In this document: one piece after another, positions 45,311 through 57,434 of the stretch
How positions within the stretch are numbered: the first letter of the stretch is position 1
Layout of the letters: the number at the start of each line of letters is the position of its first letter
Assembly: GCA_964020085.1 (NCBI GenBank)
Contig: OZ026602.1
Span: forward strand, 25,942,601 to 26,006,600
Direction: 5' to 3'
DNA from: Micromussa lordhowensis
Lineage: Eukaryota > Cnidaria > Anthozoa > Scleractinia > Lobophylliidae
Length of the DNA: 64,000 nucleotides
Position numbers and translations under genes: made by a program
Notes under the pieces: generated by a model
The model's input: only the letters and a program-made list of their open reading frames with translations
The model's database searches: none
What the model was told of the DNA's origin: nothing

Positions 45311-47795
45311 ATTCGCGAAAAGTATTTCTGCAATTTCTGACAGAGTTACTGAATCCATCGCCGGTTTGTGCGAGGTTTTCTTGCTATATTTGCTAACAGA
45401 GTGGGGCATTGAGCGGGTTCTGAACACCGCAATACCGCAGATAAATTCGGTAAACATCACAATACCGCAAAAGAAATCGCTAAATACCGCAATACTTAAA
45501 TACCGAGTGGAAACGCGATGCCATACTGAAACCAGTACTTTGTATGTTAAAGTATAGAACAAATTAAGGTTGTCAGAATAAGTCATGGCCTGGATATGTC
45601 ATGTGCGGTGTATCAAGGGAAGCCAGGACTCTGATATTTAACGGCACGCGGTTTTAGTTTAATCAGTCAATTAATTTACGGCGCACATTTCTCTTCAAGT
45701 ACTCGAAAACTAAAATTTTCGGAGGTGCGTTTAGTTTGTTTGTTTAAGAATGTTCAAATTAACAAGGCGCGAAGATCTATACTGAACTTATATCATTTTG
45801 TTAATGCCATCGAGTGTATTCTGTTTAGAATCTTGCTTGGAGGCATAAGTCTTAAAATTTATACCAATCTTCACCATAGCTCTTTTGACTCACGTTACGC
45901 ATAGTTCTATTTCCTACAGGTGTTTACACTTAAGCGCTTCTTATCTCTCCCGTGAGCATCCCGTAATATAAATGTATCAATAACGCATCTTTCACGATGC
46001 TTTAGGGATCGCGTAAAGGCATCAATGATGCACCCTTACGCTTCTTCAATCCTGACTGTAATTGTGAGAAAAAAATACATACAAACAACGAAAACAACAG
46101 TAGCACTAACAAAACGGTAAAATACCAGTCTGGCTACCGAATGTGAAGCCCTTGTTTCTGTAAAGTGCGAAAAAAGCGCTGTGGGCCATTCCTAACACCT
46201 CACCGACCTACGTGGTGGCGCGACTCACCAATTTCGCAAAGCTTGAGAGTAGAATGCCCTAAGATCAGTTGCATGGGAGGACTTGCACCGGGACACCAAA
46301 CCCATTTAACGCTGCCGCGCATTTGATGCAAACCTTGGAACCCTCATAGGAGGCCTCTGGCCAATCTTGAGCTTGAAAGAATTGCCTGTTGCCAAACCTA
46401 TTTATCTGGACAGACTAGTGGTTTTCCATCATTGTGGTTACCGCTGTTAGTCCGAGAGCATCAGCGCATGCGTAATTATATAGAGTACCTTCAACGAAAT
46501 TTACGAACTAATATTTCTTGCAGTCGGGTTGTCAGTGAAACTTCTTGACACTAAGGAAATAAATTTGTTAAATGGAAAATTTCGTATACAAGAGAATTCG
46601 TTTCACTTAATTTTGCCACGATCCGCGATGAAGACTTTGCTTAGGGGCGCTGAGCTCGCTATCAGAAAATTGCAAGACCATTTGCTTTTCTCGGCTGTCG
46701 TTTCTTCAGGCGTTCATCGCAAGCGGCAGAAAAAATGAAATTATCTCTTGCTTCCATTTTGACGATAATAAGACGGTATTTGAGTCTTGAATACCTTATC
46801 GCGGCGCCATAGAGCACGTCACCTCGTTCCAGTTTTCTGCGAGTTTATGGACCTCGGTCGACTCCGTCTCGGTCCATAAACACGTGAAAAAAGAACTTGG
46901 CCAATATCCAGCCATCGTGACCGAACAAGCTTGGTCAATAACCCATATGTATAAGCAGAAGCATAGGTGATATGCTCCTGGTAGACATAGCTGAAAAACG
47001 ATTGCGCATGCGTCACTGGCGACCCAGTCGGCCAATCACGTTCCAGATTGCTCAGTCGGCGCGACATTTGGCGCGAAAATATCGACTTGAACAACACATT
47101 CCGAATGAAAGACCCTCGAGTCTCTTGACTTCGCAGTAAAATTTCAGTCGGTGTTCAGGTATAAAACTGTGGTGTTCAGGAGATATGTCTTATCACTCTT
47201 ACTGGTCGGTCTTTTGCGAAAGTTTGAAGCTTATCTGGTCTACCTAACTCTTAACTGAGGTAAATTCCCTCAGTGCTATCCATTTTAGTTATATGTTTCC
47301 CTGTTTTCCCGCGCGAATTAGTGACATGCGCAATCGTTTTTCAGCTCTGTCCTCCTGGTATAAGCTATTGATAGTGTCAGCGGCTTTGCCAGGGAAAGAC
47401 CAAATGTGCACCCATACATGACGTACCTGACCAAAATTCTTTGATTTTGCCGATTTACCGCCACATTTGAAAGGTGCGAAGATCCGTAGAAGACGGTTTA
47501 CCTTTTTGAATTCGTTGTCGCGATCGGCTAGGACTTACCTTAGTTTTTGAGGCAAGGGTTCTTAATTGGGTAATTCAACAAACGGTAAGAAGTGGAATTT
47601 GAAGGAACTTAAGACGAAGGAAACTCCATTTAGCGAAGACTGCGTGCGGCAATCGATCGAGCGAGTCGCCTTGACTTTCATTTGGAACTTGGAAGGAATT
47701 CACCGAGGCACTAAATACGACCTTGTGCCACAAAGAACGATTTCAGTCACCAGGAGATGGATAGCCTTCTTCTTTGGTCTATGCAGCACGCTACT
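45311..47795. other. Transposon interior without recognised gene
   Basis: Short open frames (for example 46529-46738 plus and 47566-47799 plus) carry no known motif. A transposase could lie here in degenerate form, but I cannot support it. Confidence 0.4.
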
Positions 47796-48174
47796 ATGAC
47801 TTTCAGCAACCTGTCTGGAGTAGACATCATGACTGCTGAAAACATTAACCATGTCCAGGTAAGCTGTAGCTGTAGCCCTAATTTCATGTGAGCGATTTAA
47901 GCTTGATATATAATCGATCTTGATGTCTTAATCTACTTTCTACAGCATACATTCAAGATCATTAAAAGTTGCTGAAATTATAGGCATCCTCAAATCATTT
48001 TTAGTAAAGGATATTACGTAGAAATTTGCTCTTAACGTAAAGTACTTTTTATCCCAAAGGACTTAAATTGCAGTCTGTTGTCTTGTCAGGACAACTCTTG
48101 AAGAGAGATTTTCATATACATGTAACAACATACACAAATACTTATAATGCAACCATGCATAATAGTAATAATAC

Positions 48175-48220
<46 letters not shown>

Positions 48221-50830
48221 TTTCTCTCATGCTATCTTTCAAACATGATCGGCAGTCATGAATATAACAAGATATTTCACACAACTGAAGCCATGAAAAT
48301 CATGTGTTCTAAAGGCATTGTGGTCAAGTGTCGATCAATAGCCTTAATCAGCCCAAGATCAACATCTCGATCGACAAACGATCGACATCCCAATCAATCC
48401 TCGGTCAACACTCAATTGACACTTGAATGACATCTCGACTGACACTCGATCAGCATTCGGTCGATAGTCAGCCGAGTGTCTACCAACTCATAAGCAATGA
48501 TAGAAAATTAGTTGACTCCTAACTGAGATGTCAATCGAGTATCGATTGAGTGTCAGTTTCCCCTAATATTTGTAAGAAACTTCATTCGCCCATTGGGCAA
48601 GTTACAGATGGAAACTGGACTGGAAACTCCATCAGCCCTGAGCAGGACAGGCCTTTCTTTGCACTCACTGTACAATGCATGTGTATGAAATACTTATAGG
48701 TTGGTGCGTTGTTCATGTAATGTATGTATAGCCAACTGTGTTTGCCATATTTAAAGGGGCTCAGTCACGGTATTTTAAAAATTACTGTTAAATTGAAGGA
48801 AACCTGAAAATAATACTTTACAAAGATAGAAAATCATCAAAGAGATGATAATAAACCATAAAGGAACACAAATGGTCAAGGATGGAGAAGATTGACACGG
48901 ACTGCAAACAATGATTTTGAAAAGTTTAGCTAAACTTTTCAAAATCGTTGTTTTGCAACCCATGTCAATCTTCTCCATCCTTGACCATCTGTGTTCCTTT
49001 CTGGTTTATTATCATCTCTTTGATGATCTTCTAATTTTGTAAAGCATTATTTTTAGGTTTTCTTCATTTAACGGTAATTTTGTCGATGCTTAAAATAACT
49101 CAAAATACCGTGACTGAGCCCCTTTAAATCTTTAGGTTTCAGGCACTTGTACTGTAGCTGACATTCTTATTAGGTGAAACCAAAGTTAACTTAAGTGCAT
49201 CACTGACTCATGTGCAGGTACTCATGTGCAGGTGCAGTAGTTTCTTGGTTAGAGCATTGGAGCAGTTTGAGGTTATAGTTAAGACAATAAAGTTTACTCC
49301 ATCCAGGATGCCAGTTAACCAGAAGGTAAACCAGCAGACAAAATGGTGGCCTGGTACTGTAGTTACTTGTACCTTGCAATGGACTATCATTCCATCCATG
49401 TTGGGGAAGAATTTATGGTCAAAAATTCATCTCATGATAAACTCGGTACTATAATCCTACTTGTATAAGTTGATGGTTTCTAAAGAAGACCTTTTTGTAC
49501 ATGTATGTAAATGGATTTAATTTTGTGGGATATTTGTGCTTTTTATAGGGAGAATGAAGAACCAAACCAACAGATAGCAAATACATTACTGAAAGAAATT
49601 CAGGAAGTTGAGCAAATTAAAAATGATGCCACCAGCACAGAGAGGAGAGTTCTGGGTAAGCTCTTGTAAATGTTTGAGAGGACTACCATAAAATTCGCAG
49701 GTGTGCTCATCATATATTTCGAATGAAACATACAGGTACACATTTTGCAGGTACATATATTACAGAATACAAATAATAATTTACATACCAGTACATAAAT
49801 TGAAAAGGCATCTTGAGAAGGAAGTTGTCAAAGATTATGTGGCAATTTCCAACTTGAAGATAACTTTATCTGTAAGTGTAGGAGGTCCAAAAAAGAGAAC
49901 ACCTACTACTTCTTTGGAAAGTATCTGGCAAGCACTGTTATAACTATTTACATATTATATTATGAGAATTAAAACCAAAATACATGTAACCCTCCCTTGA
50001 TTAGAAGACCAACATCATACTTTCTATTAAACAAAGATCATGGTTAAGACAAATTCCCCAAAACGTTCAAGCAATAAGTGAAAAAAATAATTATTAGAAA
50101 GCTACTTGTAGCATGGTAATATTTTGAACACTATTTGCAGGGTTTGTATGGGTCCTGGAAAACCTGGCGAGACCTTGAATTTTATTGTGGCATTTTCCAG
50201 GGCTGGAAAGTCCTGGAAAAAGTCTTCTTGTCCTGTTTTGATTGGCCAGACAGCAAGTGATTACTTTAAGAAAACATGACAAATCATTTTGTAGAATGAG
50301 TGTAAACAGTATGTAATACAGTAAACATCAAGTTCTGATTTGCTTGAATATAAAACATTTACTAAAGTCACTAAATAAATTTATCAACCCTTTTAGAAGC
50401 TTGATAGAAGACTGAAAGTGGTCAGAGAAGAGGAAAAGAGTGGTCAAATGTATGAGGCCCTGTATGTAGGCCTAATCTCTTCAGACGAGTCTGACACAGA
50501 GGGCAATGCTTTGGACACCAGACCTCTCTCTTAACCGGACCCCAGTTGTTCGAAAGGTGGATAACACTATCCACCGGATAAATCACTATCCAGCGGATAA
50601 CGCGGTTTGTTTTGTTAACACTTATCTGCTGGATAGTAATTTATCCGGCGGATAGCGTTATCCACCTTTCGAACAACCGGGGCCTGGAGGACAGAGGAAG
50701 CAAGCAGGTATTTTCGACTGCTTGATGAGTGTTGGAAGGCAGGCATGACATTCCAGAGACTTGGTCTTTCAAATGAAAGGACTACAACTGGAGTCCCACA
50801 GCAATTGCTTTGGGCCATGCATGCTGATTA
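47796..50830 (+). CDS. Small spliced gene inside the EnSpm-like element
   Basis: Candidate exons: 47796-47858 (MTFSNLSGVDIMTAENINHV, donor CAG|GTAAGC); 49549-49655 (ENEEPNQQIANTLLKEIQEV, predicted coiled coil, donor CTGG|GTAAGC); and a last exon from 50397 (KLDRRLKVVREEEKSGQMYE, SSDESDTE). The last exon is split by a fold-back element at 50543-50685 and resumes with EEASRYFRLLDECWKAGMTF to the TAA at 50830. The phases of exons 2 and 3 do not join directly, so an exon is missing or the gene is decayed. No catalytic motif. It may be an accessory DNA-binding or coiled-coil protein of the element. Confidence 0.45.
48174..48219. repeat. (AAT)n microsatellite
   Basis: About 15 perfect AAT units. 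Confidence 0.95.
48330..48560. repeat. Degenerate TCGAT-rich repeat cluster
   Basis: Many variants of gacactcgatcgacat-type words on both strands (catctcgatcgacaaacgat, cactcgatcagcattcggtc), ending with an inverted gatgtcaatcgagtatcgat. Confidence 0.6.
48755..49123. mobile_element. 369-bp near-palindromic element with TTAA duplication
   Basis: Starts aggggctcagtcacggtatt and ends with its complement, with arms of about 165 bp around gaaaagtttagctaaacttt. It is flanked by TTAA at 48751-48754 and 49124-49127, which fits piggyBac- or Kolobok-type insertion. It lies in an intron of the element gene. Confidence 0.9.
50543..50685. mobile_element. 143-bp fold-back element in the last exon
   Basis: cccagttgttcgaaaggtgg and gtggataacactatccaccgg are inverted at the right as ccacctttcgaacaaccgggg. 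Removing it restores an open frame from DTRPLS into W-R-T-EEASRYF. Confidence 0.85.
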
Positions 50831-51759
50831 AGGGGCAGTATAATTTTATTTAAGGCTCTTATGCAAATGTGATGATGATTTATTACATGTATGTGTTTTT
50901 GTGTCTTTTCTGGCATGCAGACCAGATGTACTGCATATTCAAATCAGTATTGGAGTAAATAGAAAGAGAATTTTAATGGAAGTCTCAAAACTGGATACCA
51001 GTACATGGTTTTTGCATAAAAACCTTCATTTATTACTTTAATGAAATTTTTCTGTCAAATTGTTTGCTTTTTTGCTAGTTGAAAAGTTAACACTGTAAAA
51101 AACCCTATTACTTGATGAAGCTGGCTACTGCCTTATTAAGACATGCAACTTGTGCTGTGTTCACAACACAGTAGTACTGAAACATGTTTACAATAAACAT
51201 GTTTCAGCAAAACACATTTCCTGTAGACGTGCTTAATTTATGCAGTTTTATTGAGTATGATTAAGGCAACCAAGCAGTGTTGGAATTTCAAAGTATTGCT
51301 TCAAATTGCATTATTTAAGATTGTATTTGTTTGTAACAGGCCTAGTTAAGCTAGTGATTGATGTGATGATGTGACCACCATCCAGATCATTTATCAGAAT
51401 CTTATTTTTAAGAGCAGTACATTGTGAGTGGTATTAACTGGACAAATCATACACTGTTTTCTAAGTAAGATAGGCTGAATGTTCTTGTTGGGTTGGTGAT
51501 TGTTCGCCTGTCAAATAGATCCTGGCTATACACGGTTTAGATATTTTTAAATAATATTCCTTTAAAGGGTGAAGTGAAACAACTCTCTTGCTAAAGTAAA
51601 GTATTGTTATAATTTGTTTGTTAGAATGGGAAATTACCCTCGTATTTTGTGTGAATAGTTGTACATCTGTAGATAGTAAACAGTGCTATACATTAAATAA
51701 ATCATATTTTTAGAATTAACAATCTCTTTTGTTTTTGCTGTTCTGACTGGGAAAGGGAG

Positions 51760-52600
51760 TGAGCGAACAATGCTGGCCGATGGCACTGAAAAACACCCGA
51801 ATACTCCGTCCCAGGAAATGCAAGAAAACGCGAGGAAATACGTTCGAATTCGCGCAATTTTCCACCCATTAACTGAAAGGTGAAGCGTTTTCTTGAATTC
51901 ACCCGAACTCACTGTCCCAGAAAATACAAGAAATTTCCTGCGAACACGGGAAGACACGATATTTTCCAAAAGTTCATCGAACGGTGAACATTGGAAAACA
52001 AGTGTTTACTTGAATTCACGCGCGTTTGCTGGTAGGGAAAATGCAAGAAAAGCACAAGAGGACTTCTGAAAACGCAAGAACACACGATAATTTCCGTACG
52101 TTTACCGAACGGTAAACGTTGGAAAACATGCGTTTTCTTGAATTCCCTAGAATTCGCCGTCTCGGAAAATAAAAGAAAACAGGAGAAAACTTCTGTGAAC
52201 GCGAGAATACACTATGCTTTCCTTACGTTAACCGAGCGGTGAATTGTGGAAAACAGTGTGTTTTGCGAAATTTACCGGCATTTGGCGCTCTGGAAAACAA
52301 GGCAAAATGCCGGTTTTCAACTGTTAACCCTGGATGAACGTGAAGTTTTACACCGGGAAAACATCTGTGAACGCAGGCAAACAAGACATTCGCCAAGTGT
52401 TAACCGACCGGTAAATTCCAGTGAACGCGCGTTTTCTGGCGTTCACCGTAACAGAAAACTACCGGATAATGGAACGAATACTCGAATTCACCGGCAGCAA
52501 AACACTTCGAAAATCTTGGATTTTCCGATTGGTGAACACCAGAAAATGTAAGCAAATGCCACGTTTTGCGTAAATTCACTGCGCGTTTTCTAAACGGTAA
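51760..52600. repeat. Right subterminal tandem array, about 110-125-bp period
   Basis: The box cgaacggtaaacgttggaaaa recurs in variants near 51871, 51978, 52105, 52231 and 52405, separated by ttcttgaattcacccg-type and aaaacgcaagaa-type sequence. It is the partner of the left array. Confidence 0.75.
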
Positions 52601-52623
52601 ACGCCATCTTTTTTGCCGTGCTC

Positions 52624-55382
52624 GTTCTGAAACAGAGTCACAAAGCAACTCGGAAATGGCCCAAGGAAGGTGAGTTTTTGTTTTACGACAAGGGAATCCT
52701 TCGTAAGGCGTTTTCTTTGTCGATAGCAACGACAAAAAAGGGACTGACAAACGCCGAATTTCGTCGGTGCAGGTAAATTTAGAATGTGTCCTTACATAAT
52801 TACGCGTTTGATGCACTGAAAACTGATACAGAATGGTGTATTTTTCCAACAGTCGGGTCCGTTCCTTTCAAGAATTCCTGAGTACAAAAATAAAGTCTAT
52901 CAGGTGCTTTGCGAAACATTCGTCTCTATGCGCGAAAGGAATTTATTTTCAACACTCAATAATGAAGGTCATCTGGCAGTTTAATTGGTAGCTTGGTTTT
53001 GGGATGCACTGAAGCTATTGATACTTTATGTACTTGGATCTTGTTGTCTAATCGCTTTGCAGCGAAACGAAAACAAAATATATAATTTCTAACTTAGTAT
53101 AACTAAGAAAAAACAACGTGAAAAAATATGTTTTTTATATCAGCAAGATTGAGTCATTTTATAAGTAGAAGATAAGGTACTAAATTAGGAAAAGAAAACT
53201 AAATAATTAAATAGTTAAACAAAGAAACTACAACTGTCGAAAACCTTTATTAGCTGAAACCGCAAGATGGTAGAACCCGAGTCCTCTTTCGTTTAACTGC
53301 CCTCCCCCCACCCCTCCCTCTCTGCGGTATGCGGTTGGCAAGCGTTTTGTATGACGAAACTCAGGTTATCCTTCACCGTTTTCGAACACTTTTGGGCTTC
53401 CGGTCATTTTGGAAACACGCTGAAGCTGTGTCATTCCACCACGCAAGTGAATTGTTCTAACATGATAGTAAATGACTGCGAACAGTTGAAATTGATGCAC
53501 AGTTTGATTGCTTTGGCAACAAATTAATTTAAAGTAGTGTTATTGACGTACTATGTCAATCCCTTCCGAGTTTTCTTCCTGGCGGTGCCGTGATTGAGGA
53601 ATATTTTACTGAATTGTTGGCTTTATGTTGCACATTTTTTTATAGCCTTTCTCTTTTAACAGGAAGATCTAGATGGCACAAATGAATAGGATGAAGAATA
53701 ATATCGCAGTTTACTGAAGCGAATATTATTATTTTGTCATGATTAATTACTTAGCTGGGTCACAAACTGATATCCACGTTAACAGTTCTTTGTCATCAGT
53801 AAGTCGGCAAAAGGGATTACTCGATTAGTGGCTACATTTTTTTAAAAAATATCGAGACGGGAAACTTCTAGTTGCTTGCTTGACCAATCAAGAAAATTGA
53901 AAGACTGAACCTTAAAATTTGGTTGAGTATATCATAAAATAGAGTTTGAGTCATTTACTTCATGGTCTCAGAGATGCTTTTAAAAGTTTAAAAATAACAA
54001 ATTATTCACTCTTCAGGTTTTTTAGTCGTTGTGGTTGATATGTCAAAAGCGGTTACCAAAGCTGGGTATCCTTTCACCGATACTAGTTTGTACTTGTAAT
54101 GTAAATGCAGTGTGACGCACTGAAAGAATCAGATTTTTTTAGTACAGAAGTACAAACTTCCTTTTTGCGACGCAGGAAAAAGCTGTTACAAGTAGACCAC
54201 AAAATCGACGGTTTTTTTTCTCTTTTTTGTATTGATTGAATCAGCGCTTCGATGGTTTATTGTCCAACTTTTGTAGACAGCTAGTCAGTTGGATTTCAGT
54301 AGAATCCTGTTAGCTACCAACATTTCATCGTCAAAGAAGGTGAGTTTTCATTATACAATAACGGAATCTTAGTTTTGTAGGTTCCATTTTGTTTACCGGT
54401 AGCAATTAGTAGAAGGTGAAGGGATAAAGCTACATCTGAGCAACTTAAATTCGACTGAACTTCTTCTTTTGCAATGCATTTTAAAGCTCAAAACAGTACC
54501 TTGATAAGTTTGAGGCAAGTTGTGCAATTCAAGAGCATAAAAACACTCTGTGAAGTGCTTTACACGAATTAGAATCACTCGCGATGTGATCCTCAAGTCT
54601 AATTCAACAGAAAATGGCGATTGAATGGTAGTTTGTTTTTTATCCCGCTAAAGCAAGTAATATTTAACATTAGATTGGTATATTCTAAAATCTTAACTCT
54701 AAACACGGCGAAACGGACAAAAATATGAAGGGAATCAAGGAATCAACTACAAACACATTTTTCGATGTAAACATATTTTCTTTTGACAAAGAAATTTTGG
54801 CCAAGATGGTGTATCACGGAAAGTAACAGAGGGTCTTTGAGAAGGGTGTCAATAGGCTTAACTGTCAACTGACATAAAGCCCAAAAAATTAAACGTCAAC
54901 TGGCTTCAAATTTAAACTGAATAATAAAATTACCGTCAGCCGTCAAACAACTATCAAAACAACTGTAATGTTGAGCTATCAACGTTCTATGGTAACATCA
55001 ATGGAGACACTCTTTCAGCGACTGCAAAATGACACCTTTCTACTTTACTCGTTGTCTTAAATGAAAATGCTCGTATGAGTGATACAATCTGATAAGAACC
55101 AGCCTCAACGTTTATCTTAAATTGACCAGGAAATTAATGAGAACTCTATCTGTAAACACAGACTTACTCGATATTATCTGTATCCATCGTACGTTGCCTT
55201 TTAATCAGAAGTGTTACCAGCCGATCACTTGATATCAAATTCCAAGAAGTTTAATTTATTTGACGAATTAAATACATTATCCCGCGTCCGTCGCGCTCTC
55301 TCCAAATCGAGTAAGGAAGGAATGCGGGCTCCTTTCCAGCACAGCGGCTGATAATGTAGCCAATATAACGCGTTGCTTGACC
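52624..55382. other. Gene-free region
   Basis: No gene seen. GTGAGTTTT donor-like sequences occur at 52668 and 54340 (motif M family); otherwise unremarkable. Confidence 0.5.
54190..54350 (+). repeat. Dispersed motif M, copy 4
   Basis: accacaaaatcgacggtttt..tattgattgaatcagcgcttcgatgg, then AAAGAAG|GTGAGTTTTCATT near 54340. Confidence 0.5.
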
Positions 55383-55452
55383 GTACGTTAATCTAAGACA
55401 TATCTGAGATGTACTCGTAACTTTTATATTTCTGTAGACTGGAGAGAATAAT
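55383..55452 (+). repeat. Repeat R4, copy 1
   Basis: gacatatctgagatgtactc..ctgtagactggagagaataatt; the second copy is at 60155-60222. Confidence 0.8.
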
Positions 55453-55624
55453 TGCTGCGCAGCGAGCGTAGCGAGCGAGCAGCAACATAAACAGGATTTA
55501 AGAAGGATATATAGAAGGGGATTCATCATTTTTTATTACCAGAGTGCATTGCGCCACGAACAACACGAGGATGTCACACCGTCGAGCCGTCGTCAGTCCG
55601 GGATCGTTATCAGTTTTGATAACC

Positions 55625-56554
55625 TCGACCAAAACAAACCATTAACCAATCGCTGCACAAGTTTTCGTTCACGTGACATAATTTGGTAGCAACAGTGTAC
55701 AATTCAATATGGCGGCCGACGTGGCGCGAGGCGCTGCGATGAAAGGAGTTACAGTTTCTTGAATTAATTCTATGTTTGCTTCACAATAGGTTGGAAGAAA
55801 ACTGTCTTCGTCCAAAAGTTACCGCGAAATTATTTCATTTCCAGATGGACACCGTATAGTATTTGTTCCGAATAAAATGACAGAGCGAAGGTAGACAACA
55901 GTTATTCTGTTCAAAAAAGCGTTGTTTATTGATACGAAAATGATAGCTTCTATCATGTCTAGCTTCACTCAGGCTTCATTTTCTTGCTAGCTGGCGAATC
56001 TGCTTGTTCAACAATCTGTATAAAATAGAAAGGAAACAGTAACAGTGAATTCATCTTGAGCTTACATTATATAAATTGACAATGAACAAGTTCCTACTAT
56101 GTTCCAAGCAAAGCAAAGAGCCAAGACAAGAAGTTTAAAGTATCAGCAATTTCAATCCTTAGAGTTTCTAAAATTAGGAAACAAGCTCTCAAATTTGTAT
56201 TAATTTGTACAAAACATTGTACTGTTAAACATTCACAGAGAAAATGCAACTCGGAAAAATAGTACTGAAAAGCTTTCAAATGAATGGTCACTTATCGCAC
56301 TGTCCTTGTACAGTGTACGTACACGCTCAGTTTCACTGGAATGACTTAATTTCTACTTTCAGTAGGTAAGGCATGAAAGTTACAGCAGAAAACACATCCA
56401 AAACTCTACAATGAGTAAGGAGAATGACTTACCCCTCTCTTCGAAGCTTGATTCTCCAGGTCGACTTGTCTCGCTTGAAGGGTTTCCATTTACGTTTCGC
56501 GCCAAAAATGAGGAGTGGCGTGACTTGCAACTGGTGTCTCAGACCTTGAGTTGA
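55625..56554. other. Left part of transposon 3, no gene recognised
   Basis: No supported coding motif between the left TIR and the CxxC ORF. Confidence 0.5.
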
Positions 56555-56934
56555 ATGGCGGAAAGTATCGGTTTCACTCCGACCAAAAACATCGAACGTG
56601 TATGCGTTTCTCCTGGGTCGAAAGAGCAAATTTGCTTACTTTGTACTAAAGAGGTTAGGAACGAAGATTTTAAACGAAAATTGACGATATCGGGAGGCAA
56701 AAAAAGACCAAAGCGTGTTTAAATCTCGAGTTGATCACTGGAAAGGAGGTATCCAGTGGCGAAGGCTCACTTTTGACAAACATTTTGGGCCGAAATTGCG
56801 CAGACAAAAACGAAACCGTAGTTCAGAAGATTCTTGATGTAAGAGAAAGCTTCGAATTATCGAGGAAGTCCATTGAAGCCAAGAAAAAAAGACGGGACAA
56901 CGTCAGTAAAAAGGCTTGCACGTGCCGAAGATAG
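56555..56934 (+). pseudogene. CxxC zinc-motif ORF, transposon 3
   Basis: ATG at 56555 opens MAESIGFTPTKNIERVCV, then KEQICLLCTKEVRNEDFKRK to a stop near 56720. A second frame continues with NCADKNETVVQKILDVRESF to a Lys-rich end. I-C-x-L-C-x-K closely resembles ICILCKK of transposon 1. It converges on and overlaps the RecQ fragment, as in transposon 2. Confidence 0.55.
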
Positions 56935-57147
56935 TGGTGGTACTGCGGAAGAAACTCGCAGCAACAAAAGAGCGCTGTTCGCTTGATCTCCATTCAAACA
57001 ATCAAACGCATACGGCGCTAGCTCGAAAGTCAAACTTTTCCCAGCTCCGGTTGGCGCAGAAACAAAAATCACATCTCTTCCGGACAGATATGCTTCCAAT
57101 GTTTTCTTCTGATAGTAAAGCAATTTAGATATCCCGTGGCCTTTCAA
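56857..57147 (-). pseudogene. RecQ-type helicase N-terminal fragment, transposon 3
   Basis: Reads MKGHGISKLLYYQKKTLEAY, LSGRDVIFVSAPTGAGKSLT (Walker A) and FELAPYAFDCL, then a short alanine/leucine stretch before coding is lost. It matches the start of a RecQ motor domain, with APTGAGKS in place of the usual MPTGxGKS. Confidence 0.8.
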
Positions 57148-57434
57148 GCTTCTGTAATGGCTTTCGCAATCGACCCCATATTGAATTTAACCGCAAGTCA
57201 CGTTTCGTTGAGCATAGTTGACATTTCGGTCCCCAGGGAATATCCAGGAGACCTCCGATTGGTTAAAGCGCAGCGACCCGTAATTGGCGCCAATCAAGTA
57301 TGAAAAGTCCTTCGTCCGGCGGGTACTGAAATAAACAAGAGGAAGGACTTTTCTGAAAGTCTAGGGAAAATATAACTTCAACCAACTTCAAAACTAACTG
57401 TCTGTCAATTGCACTCACTGATGAATACATATTT
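57148..57434 (-). other. Between the RecQ and RAG1-like fragments
   Basis: A minus-strand open segment (57601-57263) continues past the RAG1-like frame with NMYSSVSAIDRQLVLKLVEV; its family is not recognised. The rest is non-coding. Confidence 0.4.

Larger units (their letters stand above)
44448..52620. mobile_element. EnSpm/CACTA-like transposon, 8.2 kb
   Basis: The termini are inverted: CACGGCAAGAAAACCC at 44448 and the complement of CACGGCAAAAAAGATGG at 52620, both continuing to a TTCACCGT/TTTACCGT box. The flanking trinucleotides are CTC on both sides (44445-44447, 52621-52623). CAC ends, a 3-bp duplication and long subterminal repeat arrays (44470-45310 and 51760-52600) are hallmarks of EnSpm/CACTA elements. 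Inside are a small spliced gene (47796-50830) and two later inverted-repeat insertions. I did not find a DDE transposase, so superfamily placement is structural inference. Confidence 0.75.

Noticed and set aside
51760..52600. Tandem array considered as centromeric satellite
   Set aside because: Only five to seven degenerate units, placed exactly inside the end of an EnSpm-like element.
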